Source: Methylococcaceae bacterium UBA662 (lineage in GTDB: Bacteria; Pseudomonadota; Gammaproteobacteria; Methylococcales; Methylomonadaceae). Taken from it: a DNA stretch of 39,328 bases. This document shows, one piece after another, positions 32,441-39,328 of the stretch (positions within the stretch are counted from its first letter, which is position 1; the number at the start of each line of letters is the position of its first letter). Under the pieces are notes generated by a model. It was given only the letters and a program-made list of their open reading frames with translations. It ran no database searches and was not told the DNA's origin. Position numbers and translations under genes: made by a program. The stretch covers positions 1 to 39,328 of the forward strand of contig DBNW01000078.1 in the NCBI GenBank assembly GCA_002299425.1, given 5' to 3'.

Positions 32441-33600
32441 TTGGTGGCCTGCGGCCTCAATGAGCCACCCTGGTTTTTGCCGCCCTCTTGTAGGGGGTTG
32501 ATGACTAATTTCGCACCCGCTCCTAGGCCGTCACGGATTTGGGCAACACGCCGGGTTTTCAGGCCGATACGGATGGTTTTTTCTACGCTTGTTTGACCTA
32601 TCCGTTCTTTAACCCGAAAGGCCATGCCGTCGGCATTGTCTTCGGCCGGCACCCTGGCACCTAAGGCCGTGAGCGGTACTAGCGGCACTTGCCGGGCTTG
32701 TCCTAAGACAAAAAACAGTTGTGCGGTCATGCTGGTCATGAGTTGCCGGTCTTGGTTGTTGACATCAATCAGCACATGGTACAGGACGACGTTGTTGATG
32801 ATTTCAGGAGTGGGCAGGATTTGCCGGACGCTGGCCTGCCAGCGGCGCTCGCCTGAGCCTAAGGTAGTAAAGTACACCGGCATCCCCACGTTCAAGCGCA
32901 TGATGTCGGCCTCGGCGACTTGAGCGCGGACGGTCATGGTGTCCAGCCTTGCTAATTGCAGAATGGTCGGGGTTTGTTGATTGGCGTTCAAGGTTTGGCC
33001 CTCGCGGGCTTTTTGGTCGACCATGGTGCTGGCGATGGGTGCGTAAATTTTGGTGAAATCTAAGTTGGCTCTATCCCCGTTTAAGGCCGATTGTATTTGT
33101 GCGGTTTGCGCTTTGATGGACGCTTCGGCGGCTATCGAACTCTTTAGGTTGTACTCGCTGTTTTGCAGGTCTTGGAGACTGACGCTGTCAGTTTGAATCA
33201 ATTCCACATTGCGCTCGTACTGCTGGCGGGCGAATTTCGTTTGAGCTTGTTGGCCGGCTAGTTGTGCTTGTAAGTTTTTGATGTTCGCTTGACCGGCTTC
33301 AACACGGGCTTGGTAAATCCTCGGGTCTATCTGTGCTAGGAGTTGCCCGGCCTGGACGTTATCGCCAATCTGGACATAAATTTTTTGCAATTGTCCGGTT
33401 ACTTGGGCACCGATATCGACGAATTCCTTGGCTTCTAATTTGCCCTGCGCGGAGACGACTTCTTCAATGTCGCCTAGAGTCACTGTTACAGTTTCGCTGT
33501 CAGCGGCGGTTCCGGGTGGTCTAGGCGCAAACCAGAGCAGAGCACCGGCTAAAGCACTGAAGGCCAAAAAAACCACGAAGTTGCGGTAGCGGGGTGTCAT
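32437..33600 (-). CDS. macA: MacA-type periplasmic adaptor (membrane fusion protein)
   Basis: The protein has 387 residues with one N-terminal membrane anchor (FVVFLAFSALAGALLWF). The lipoyl-like half motif is VSAQGKLEAKEFVDIGAQV, followed by GQLQKIYVQIGDNVQAGQLL (20 residues), then a long coiled-coil hairpin (about residues 100-180) and beta-barrel and membrane-proximal domains. It links MacB to the outer-membrane factor and stimulates the ATPase. It is the first gene of the operon; the 324-base gap upstream must hold the promoter, but I could not pick one out. Confidence 0.93.
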   Translation of the reverse strand: MTPRYRNFVVFLAFSALAGALLWFAPRPPGTAADSETVTVTLGDIEEVVSAQGKLEAKEFVDIGAQVTGQLQKIYVQIGDNVQAGQLLAQIDPRIYQARVEAGQANIKNLQAQLAGQQAQTKFARQQYERNVELIQTDSVSLQDLQNSEYNLKSSIAAEASIKAQTAQIQSALNGDRANLDFTKIYAPIASTMVDQKAREGQTLNANQQTPTILQLARLDTMTVRAQVAEADIMRLNVGMPVYFTTLGSGERRWQASVRQILPTPEIINNVVLYHVLIDVNNQDRQLMTSMTAQLFFVLGQARQVPLVPLTALGARVPAEDNADGMAFRVKERIGQTSVEKTIRIGLKTRRVAQIRDGLGAGAKLVINPLQEGGKNQGGSLRPQATK

Positions 33601-33750
33601 GTGGCCCTAGCTTAGGTGACAGGGGGTAGCGGGCATAGGCGTTTTCTGTAAGGGGGGTAAAGCAGGCAGGTACTAAAGACGTGAATTGACAGGAAAAGTT
33701 TTCGGCAGGACGACTTGGGCTTGCCAATTCATTCCGGGCAAGTGTTTTTT

Positions 33751-33775
33751 GCAGTGCACGCCGGGGGTGCACTGC
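33751..33775. promoter_or_regulatory. nine-pair inverted repeat between pgm and macA
   Basis: GCAGTGCAC, a seven-base loop and GTGCACTGC form a perfect stem, and each arm also contains the palindrome GTGCAC. On the minus strand, where pgm ends and macA begins, an A-run follows, so it is not a normal terminator. A site for a regulator of macA is possible. The rest of the gap 33601-33924 shows nothing else I can name. Confidence 0.4.
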
Positions 33776-33924
33776 GGCCTGTTTTTGGCTGCGCGGAACG
33801 TGCCGTTTAAGCCGGAGACGCTGCTGCCCTCAGGCCCGGTCATTGGCATCTGCTGACCCGGCCGATTGAGTAAAGCCTAAACGTATGAAGCGTATCGTCT
33901 CGTAGCGTGCGGCTGTCGCAAGCC

Positions 33925-35559
33925 TTAAGTGATGACGTCCGGACCCATCCGGCCAGTTCGTTGTTTGATTTGGCAAAGTTGTTCAGCCAATTCGATCAGG
34001 TCTTTTAGTGCCACCTGTGCATCTTGGTCGTGTTTGTCTGCATCGGCTTCAAAGCGCTCCAAGTAAACCCGCAAGGTGGCCCCAACCGTCCCGGTACCCG
34101 ATAAACGGAAAACAATGCGTGAGCCGTTTTCAAAGCCGATACGAATGCCTTGGTTTTTACTGACACTGCCGTCCACCGGGTCGGCGTAACAGAATTCATC
34201 GGCAAACCGGACGCTGTAATCGCCAAAGGTTTGCCCGGGCAAGTCGGGCAGCAGGTCGCGCAACCGCTCGATAATGGCGTCGGTGATGGCGGTATCCACG
34301 GCTTCGTAATCGTGTCGGCAATAGATGTCTCGACCGAAGGTTTGCCAATGTTCCTTGACGATTTCGGCGACCGATTGGCGTTTTTTGGCGATCAGGTTTA
34401 GCCAAAACAACACCGCCCACAACCCGTCTTTCTCACGCACATGGTCGGAACCGGTGCCAAAGCTTTCCTCCCCGCACAAGGTGATCTTGCCGGTATCCAG
34501 CAGATTGCCAAAAAATTTCCAGCCGGTTGGGGTTTCATAGCAAGGGATGCGGTAGCTTTTTGCTACCCTATCGACCGCTTGGCTGGTGGGCATGGAGCGG
34601 GCTACGCCGCTTAAGCCTTGGGCGTACGCTGGAATGAGGTGGGCGTTTGCGGTCAGGATGGCCAAGCTGTCGCTGGGCGTAACAAAAATATGACGGCCGG
34701 TGATCATGTTGCGGTCGCCATCGCCATCGGAAGCCGCGCCAAAAACCGGGGCATTGTCGCCGAACATGCGCTCTGCCAGCTCATGGGCGTGCGCTAGGTT
34801 GGGGTCAGGGTGGTGGCCGCCAAAATCTTCCAGCGGCTCTGCGTTAAGCACCGATTCGGCGGGGGCACCTAGCATATCGACCAAAATCCGTTTTGCGTAG
34901 GGACCGGTGATGGCGTGCATGGCGTCAAACAACAAAGTAATCTCGCCCGAGCCGATACTTTGCTTAAGCAAAGGAAAGTCAAAAATGGCTTGCATTAATT
35001 CGGCGTAATCGTGCACCGGGTCGATAACGGTGAGGGTTAAACCGTCGATTTGCTGGCTGCCAAGCTTATCCAGATCCATATCATCGAAGCGGGCAATTTT
35101 ATAGCAATCAATCACTTGGCTGCGGCGGTAAAAGGCTTCGGTGTCTTTTTCAGGTGCCGGGCCACCGTTCCCGGTATTGTATTTAATGCCAAAATCTTCA
35201 TCCGGGCCGCCAGGATTATGGCTGGCCGATAACACCATGCCGCCAAAAGCTTGGTATTTCCTGATGATGTGGGATGCGGCCGGGGTGGACAATAAACCGC
35301 CTTTGCCTATAATGAGCTCGCCAAAGTCATTGGCGGCGGCCATTTTAATGATGGTTTGAATGGCCGCCCGGTTAAAATAACGGCCATCACCGCCGATCAC
35401 CAAAGCTTTTCCAGAAAAGCCTTGCAAGCTGTCAAAAATCGACTGCACAAAATTCTCAAGATAACCGGTCTGTTGAAAGGTCTTGACTTTTTTGCGAAGC
35501 CCTGAGGTGCCTGGGTTTTGGTCGGGGTAGGGGATGGTGGTGATGGTGTCAATTTGCAT
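33925..35559 (-). CDS. pgm: phosphoglucomutase, alpha-D-glucose phosphate-specific
   Basis: The protein has 544 residues, the size of the PGM1-like glucose-specific class. It interconverts glucose 1-phosphate and glucose 6-phosphate. The phosphoserine loop is LSASHNPGG with the catalytic serine at about 113, the metal-binding loop is SDGDGDRN, and the sugar-binding loop CGEESFGTGSDH and phosphate-binding RLSGTGT follow. The N-terminal NPGTSGLRKKVKTFQQ is diagnostic of this class. Its product or substrate links glycogen and nucleotide-sugar metabolism to zwf. It reads away from the divergent L,D-transpeptidase gene, 72 bases away. Confidence 0.95.
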   Translation of the reverse strand: MQIDTITTIPYPDQNPGTSGLRKKVKTFQQTGYLENFVQSIFDSLQGFSGKALVIGGDGRYFNRAAIQTIIKMAAANDFGELIIGKGGLLSTPAASHIIRKYQAFGGMVLSASHNPGGPDEDFGIKYNTGNGGPAPEKDTEAFYRRSQVIDCYKIARFDDMDLDKLGSQQIDGLTLTVIDPVHDYAELMQAIFDFPLLKQSIGSGEITLLFDAMHAITGPYAKRILVDMLGAPAESVLNAEPLEDFGGHHPDPNLAHAHELAERMFGDNAPVFGAASDGDGDRNMITGRHIFVTPSDSLAILTANAHLIPAYAQGLSGVARSMPTSQAVDRVAKSYRIPCYETPTGWKFFGNLLDTGKITLCGEESFGTGSDHVREKDGLWAVLFWLNLIAKKRQSVAEIVKEHWQTFGRDIYCRHDYEAVDTAITDAIIERLRDLLPDLPGQTFGDYSVRFADEFCYADPVDGSVSKNQGIRIGFENGSRIVFRLSGTGTVGATLRVYLERFEADADKHDQDAQVALKDLIELAEQLCQIKQRTGRMGPDVIT

Positions 35560-35631
35560 GCTTCATCCTGTGCGCCAAGTGGTTTAAAAACCGCTAAACT
35601 ACACCAAATTTCTTTTTCAGAGTAGCGCTAT

Positions 35632-36174
35632 ATGTTCCGAATTTGTTTACTGCTGTGGACTTTTTTTTATGCTATTGGGGCAACCGCGAACAGCGATGTG
35701 TGGTTGTTGATTGACACCAAAGCGCGCAAAATCGAAGTAAAAAAAGGAGATCAAACAATTGAGACACTCGATAGCATTGCCATCGGTCGGGGTGGGGCCG
35801 GTTTTAAACTGCATCGTGGTGATGATATAACGCCTTATGGCAGTTATCGGATTGGCTGGGTCGGTAAAAACAGCACGTTCAAGAAATTTTTTGGCTTGAC
35901 CTACCCTTCCGTGGAAGATGCAGATAAGGCACTTAGACGAGGCGTTATCGACCAACTGACCTATTACCGTATTGTTTCCGCGCACCAACGCAATGCAACA
36001 CCGCCGCAAAACACCCCGCTGGGTGGCCAAATTGGCATACACGGGCTAGGCAGGGCGGACCCTAGGGTTCACCAAGCCTTTGATTGGACGCATGGCTGTA
36101 TTGCCTTGACGAACAACCAAATAGACCATTTAAGCCAAATAGTGGACACAGGCACTTTAGTCAAAATAAAATAG
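35632..36174 (+). CDS. L,D-transpeptidase (YkuD domain)
   Basis: The protein has 180 residues with a signal peptide (FRICLLLWTFFYAIGATA) and little more than one YkuD catalytic domain. The active-site pattern is present: H137 in IGIHGLG and H154, C156 in WTHGCIALTN, with the catalytic cysteine at 156. Such enzymes make 3-3 cross-links in peptidoglycan or attach lipoproteins to it, in the periplasm. It lacks the LysM and C-terminal parts of the larger E. coli enzymes. The next gene encodes an Lpp-like lipoprotein ending in lysine, which suggests an attachment role, although this is inference. Confidence 0.88.
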   Translation: MFRICLLLWTFFYAIGATANSDVWLLIDTKARKIEVKKGDQTIETLDSIAIGRGGAGFKLHRGDDITPYGSYRIGWVGKNSTFKKFFGLTYPSVEDADKALRRGVIDQLTYYRIVSAHQRNATPPQNTPLGGQIGIHGLGRADPRVHQAFDWTHGCIALTNNQIDHLSQIVDTGTLVKIK

Positions 36175-36257
36175 CATGGAAGTTTTAAAAAAAGCTGCTA
36201 GAATTCGCAACAGATGTAGATAAAAAGTTCCAATAACTCTCAATTTAGGAAATTGTC

Positions 36258-36536
36258 ATGAAAAAATTAGTTAAATTGTCAATCGTTGTTCTGGTTGCCG
36301 GTTTGGTCGTGGGCTGCGCCAGCAGCACCGAGATCGACAACCTGCAATCCCAAATCGATGGCCTGAAAACTTCTGTAGCGCAAGCATCTTCTGATGCCGC
36401 CAGCGCACAAAGTGCCGCTAACGATGCCGCTTCACGCGCCGCCGCTGCTGAAGCCGCTGCTAACCGTGCCGCCCAATATGCTCAAGACACCAGCAGCAAA
36501 TTGGACAGCATGTTTAAAAAATCCATGATGAAGTAA
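36258..36536 (+). CDS. Lpp/OprI-like alanine-rich coiled-coil lipoprotein
   Basis: The protein has 92 residues. The signal peptide ends in a lipobox LVVGCAS with the lipidated cysteine at 20. The rest is a heptad-like coiled coil, first IDNLQSQIDGLKTSVAQA and then an alanine-zipper stretch (SAANDAASRAAAAEAAANRA, 20 residues), resembling Lpp and OprI. It ends in lysine (KKSMMK), as Lpp does for its bond to peptidoglycan. It should anchor in the inner leaflet of the outer membrane. It is somewhat longer than E. coli Lpp (78 residues). A strong terminator follows directly. Confidence 0.87.
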   Translation: MKKLVKLSIVVLVAGLVVGCASSTEIDNLQSQIDGLKTSVAQASSDAASAQSAANDAASRAAAAEAAANRAAQYAQDTSSKLDSMFKKSMMK

Positions 36537-36560
36537 TTCATCCTGCGCTTTATCGGTAGA

Positions 36561-36590
36561 AAAAGCCCGGTAAAACCGGGCTTTTTTTTT
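36561..36590 (+). terminator. intrinsic terminator after the Lpp-like gene
   Basis: GCCCGGT-aaa-ACCGGGC (36565-36581) is a perfect seven-pair stem with four A before it and nine T after it (36582-36590), about 29 bases beyond the stop codon. It is a textbook terminator on the plus strand and, because of the A-run, could also work in the other direction. Confidence 0.93.
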
Positions 36591-36712
36591 GCCCGAAGAA
36601 ACGGGTTGCTGTTATGGCAACGGTGTACTTGCTAAGACCTTAGCGTTACCATGTGGCTTCACGAACCTCTAGCCAGCACCTCCCACCCCGTCCTGCATGA
36701 CCCCCCCCATCA

Positions 36713-38047
36713 ATGAACCCTAAACGCCTAACCGAACACCTGAAGGACAAACTCATACAACAAGCTTTAGAACGCAAGCTAAAACAAACCACTGCGACCG
36801 AGTTGTCCGGCAATATCGTGCATACCAGGCCGGAGACCGCAGCTATCCCGGAAGCGTGGTACTCCTTCCAGCAACATCCGGGCTATCAGCAGTTGCAAAT
36901 CATCCGTAAAGGCAGTGTGAAGCTGGGCGTAAGTAATCCTTTTTTTCGCGTCCATGACGGCATTGCCGGTGCCACCACTGTGATTGACGGGCGGCAGTAC
37001 CTGAATTTTGCCAGTTACAATTACTTAGGGTTATCTGGCCATCCGCGTGTCTGCGAGGCGGCAAAAAATACCATCGACCAGTACGGCACGTCCGTATCCG
37101 CTAGTCGTTTGGTTTCAGGAGAACGGGCCATCCATAGACAACTGGAATCGGCTATCGCCGATTTGTATGGCGTTGACGCCGCCGTAGTGCTGGTTAGCGG
37201 CCATGCCACCAATGTCACCACCATCGGTTATTTGTTTGGTGCCAACGACCTGATTTTGCATGACGAACTGATCCATAACAGCACGTTAGTCGGCGCCCAC
37301 CTGTCCGGGGCGAAACGGCTGCCGTTCCCGCACAATGACTATGCCGCCTTGGACGCTATTCTTAGCCAACAACGCCCGCATTACCAGCGGGTCTTGATTG
37401 TGTTAGAAGGTCTATACAGCATGGACGGTGACTACCCAGACTTGCCTCAATTCGTAGCCATTAAAAAACAGCACAAAGCTTTTTTAATGGTCGATGAAGC
37501 CCATTCTCTGGGTGTTTTGGGTGACAATGGCCTAGGTATCCGCGAACATTTCGGCGTAGACGGCAAAGACGTAGACATTTGGATGGGTACCTTAAGCAAA
37601 TCGTTGGCGGCCTGTGGTGGTTACATTGCCGGGGAATCGGCACTGATAGAGCACTTGAAATACCTAGCACCCGGCTTTTTGTACAGCGTGGGCATGCCGC
37701 CGCAAGTCGCTGCTCCCGCTTTAGAGGCACTCCGTATTTTGCTTGAAGAGCCGCAGCGCAGCCAACGCTTGAAAGCGCTGTCTGCTTATTTTCTAGCACA
37801 GGCGAAAACTGCGGGCATTGACACCGGGTTAAGTCAAGGCTACGCGATTGTAGCCGCCATCACCGGCAGTTCGTTGCGTGCAGGGCGGCTATCGCAAGCC
37901 TTATTCGAACAGGGCATCAACGTGCAACCGATCTTGTACCCGGCCGTACCCGAAAAAAGTGCGCGGCTACGGTTTTTTATTTGCTGTGACCATACCGAAC
38001 AGCAAATTGACCAAACCATTGCCGCTATCAAACAAGCTATGGGATAG
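36713..38047 (+). CDS. PLP-dependent alpha-oxoamine synthase family enzyme (KBL/BioF/SPT-like)
   Basis: The protein has 444 residues. It has the fold-type I aminotransferase pattern: YLNFASYNYLGLSGHPRV, HDELIHNSTLVGAHLSGAKR (20 residues), VDEAHSLGVLG, and the PLP lysine in GTLSKSLAACGGYIAG. Family members join an acyl-CoA or acyl carrier protein to an amino acid with loss of CO2. About 60 extra residues precede the core, more than in BioF (about 384 residues) or KBL, and NPFFRVHDGIAGATTVIDG is a lead-in I associate with SPT-like or polyketide-linked members. No biotin, threonine or sphingolipid genes are nearby. The substrate is unknown; annotation as BioF would not be justified. Confidence 0.82.
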   Translation: MNPKRLTEHLKDKLIQQALERKLKQTTATELSGNIVHTRPETAAIPEAWYSFQQHPGYQQLQIIRKGSVKLGVSNPFFRVHDGIAGATTVIDGRQYLNFASYNYLGLSGHPRVCEAAKNTIDQYGTSVSASRLVSGERAIHRQLESAIADLYGVDAAVVLVSGHATNVTTIGYLFGANDLILHDELIHNSTLVGAHLSGAKRLPFPHNDYAALDAILSQQRPHYQRVLIVLEGLYSMDGDYPDLPQFVAIKKQHKAFLMVDEAHSLGVLGDNGLGIREHFGVDGKDVDIWMGTLSKSLAACGGYIAGESALIEHLKYLAPGFLYSVGMPPQVAAPALEALRILLEEPQRSQRLKALSAYFLAQAKTAGIDTGLSQGYAIVAAITGSSLRAGRLSQALFEQGINVQPILYPAVPEKSARLRFFICCDHTEQQIDQTIAAIKQAMG

Positions 38048-38096
38048 ACAACGCACGGGTCCAGTAGCCTCTCAACAAAACCCGTTAGGGTCGATT

Positions 38097-39328
38097 ATGA
38101 ATACTTACACAGTTGAAAATACAGAAAATTTACAAAACCAGAGACTTTACATCAACCGTGACCTAAGCCTGCTGGAGTTCAACAAACGGGTTCTGGCTCA
38201 GGCTAAAAACCCCGATGTGCCGTTGCTCGAGCGGCTTAATTACCTGTGTATTTCCTGCTCCAACTTGGATGAGTTTTTTGAGGTACGGGTTGCCAGCGTT
38301 CTAGAAATGGCCGCCATAGACCCGAAAGCCGCAGGCCCTGACGGCCTTAATGCTCAAGAACAATTGGAACAAATTGCCAACCACGCCCATAAATTGGTCG
38401 CCGAGCAGTATCGGGTACTCAACCGGTTGCTGATTCCGGAACTGGAACGCGAGCATATCCGCTTTATCCGTCGTAAGGATTGGACGTCGGCGCAGCACAA
38501 ATGGTTAGTGCATTACTTTAACGAAGAACTGCTGCCCATTCTTACCCCGGTGGGGCTGGATTCAGCGCATCCGTTTCCGCGTATCCTCAACAAAAGCCTT
38601 AATTTCATCATTTCTTTAACAGGAAAAGATGCTTTTGGTCGGAAAGGTGGCCGGGCTATTTTACAGGCACCAAGGTCGCTGCCACGGCTGGTAAAGTTGC
38701 CACCGGAACAAACCGAAAGCGGCCACGATGATTTTGTATTCCTGTCATCCATTATTCACGCGTTTGTTAATCAACTGTTCAACGGCATGACGGTCGTTGG
38801 CTGCCATCAATTCCGAGTCACTCGCAACAGCGATTTTTTTGTCGACGACGATGCCATCGACGACTTGTTGCTGGCCGTGCAAGGTGAATTGGCCTTACGC
38901 AATTACGGTAATGAAGTGCGCCTGGAGATTGACGCTGCTTGCCCGGATGAAACCATTGACTTCTTGCTCGACCATTTCCAACTGACGAAAAACCGGCTGT
39001 TTTTGGTTGAAGGCCCTGTTAACTTGAACCGGCTAAAAGAAATCACCGGCCTGGTCAATCGTCCGGACTTGGTCTTCCCGCCTTTTAAGCCGTACACGCC
39101 ACCGAAACTGGCGTCAAAACGGGACATTTTTTCTGCCATTCGGGAAAGCGATGTGCTGTTGTACCATCCTTTTGACGCGTTCTCGCCGGTCATCGACTTT
39201 CTGCGCCAAGCCGCTGCCGACCCCGATGTACACGTGATCAAACAAACGCTGTACCGCACCGGCGTGGACTCGCCTATCGTCAACGCCTTAATCAAAGCGG
39301 CCCGGGCGGGCAAAGAAGTGACCGTGGT
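38097..39328 (+). CDS. ppk1: polyphosphate kinase 1, partial (cut by the right edge)
   Basis: The open frame continues past the window; 410 residues are visible of a protein usually near 690-710. It starts MNTYTVENTENLQNQRLY, and YINRDLSLLEFNKRVLAQA begins the N-terminal domain, with SNLDEFFEVRVASV next. The head domain follows, and LLYHPFDAFSPV with IKQTLYRTGVDSPI starts the first catalytic domain. The catalytic histidine lies beyond the edge. The enzyme makes polyphosphate from ATP reversibly and is membrane-associated. LSLLEF has Leu where Trp is common (LSWLEF). No good ribosome-binding site was found at 38097, but no better start exists. It lies 49 bases after the oxoamine synthase gene. 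Confidence 0.94.
   Translation, partial: MNTYTVENTENLQNQRLYINRDLSLLEFNKRVLAQAKNPDVPLLERLNYLCISCSNLDEFFEVRVASVLEMAAIDPKAAGPDGLNAQEQLEQIANHAHKLVAEQYRVLNRLLIPELEREHIRFIRRKDWTSAQHKWLVHYFNEELLPILTPVGLDSAHPFPRILNKSLNFIISLTGKDAFGRKGGRAILQAPRSLPRLVKLPPEQTESGHDDFVFLSSIIHAFVNQLFNGMTVVGCHQFRVTRNSDFFVDDDAIDDLLLAVQGELALRNYGNEVRLEIDAACPDETIDFLLDHFQLTKNRLFLVEGPVNLNRLKEITGLVNRPDLVFPPFKPYTPPKLASKRDIFSAIRESDVLLYHPFDAFSPVIDFLRQAAADPDVHVIKQTLYRTGVDSPIVNALIKAARAGKEVTV

Noticed and set aside
33686..33691. Consensus TTGACA on the plus strand upstream of macA
   Set aside because: It faces away from macA and no -10 box follows at 16-18 bases.

Overview
The window reads as chromosomal DNA of a gammaproteobacterium, most likely a type I methanotroph or close relative (Methylococcales). 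I infer this from the mix of genes: an Entner-Doudoroff block (zwf, edd, eda) joined to citrate synthase, a two-subunit pyruvate carboxylase, a DabA/DabB inorganic-carbon transporter, an Uma2-family protein, a PEP-CTERM protein and copper-type domains. No methane or methanol oxidation gene and no rRNA or tRNA lies in the window, so this placement is tentative. Almost every base belongs to an ordinary, closely packed protein gene.

Layout. 1-235 holds the 5' end of an IS5-like transposase, apparently frameshifted, running off the left edge. 330-4983 (+): a type IV pilin-like gene, gmk, rimO, a YqhA-family membrane protein, and a glutaredoxin-like domain open in frame into class II fumarase. 5259-7220 (+) is acs, convergent with slyD (-). 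7795-11927 (-) carries pycB, a decayed stretch with a PIN-toxin-like motif, pycA and a small FUN14 membrane protein. 12138-17108 is a dabB-dabA operon (-) with a divergent LysR regulator (+); the cassette lies between two 13-bp direct repeats. 17258-18074 (-) is a compact three-gene unit with its own promoter and terminator: a CPVC thioredoxin-fold protein, a 58-residue membrane protein and a secreted six-cysteine protein. 18384-24370 (+) is zwf, uma2, edd, eda, gltA. 24417-25337 (-) is cysD without cysN. 25679-28090 (+) is a three-domain copper-type membrane protein and a WYL regulator. 28246-28926 (-) is a PEP-CTERM protein. 29092-33600 (-) is a tripartite efflux operon (macA, macB, outer-membrane factor). 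33925-35559 (-) is phosphoglucomutase. 35632-36536 (+) pairs an L,D-transpeptidase with an Lpp-like lipoprotein. 36713-38047 (+) is an alpha-oxoamine synthase, and 38097 to the right edge is the start of ppk1.

How the genes fit together. Much of the window is central carbon metabolism: glucose 6-phosphate to pyruvate (zwf, edd, eda), pyruvate plus bicarbonate to oxaloacetate (pycA, pycB), oxaloacetate plus acetyl-CoA to citrate (gltA, with acs as an acetyl-CoA source), and fumarate to malate (fumC). Bicarbonate accumulation by DabAB next to a bicarbonate-consuming carboxylase suggests a carbon-supply neighbourhood. The most unusual items are the glutaredoxin-fumarase open frame, the repeat-bracketed dab cassette with a hairpin over the dabB ribosome-binding site, the small redox-type operon, the Uma2 gene inside the Entner-Doudoroff block, and the HMA/SafE/cupredoxin fusion.
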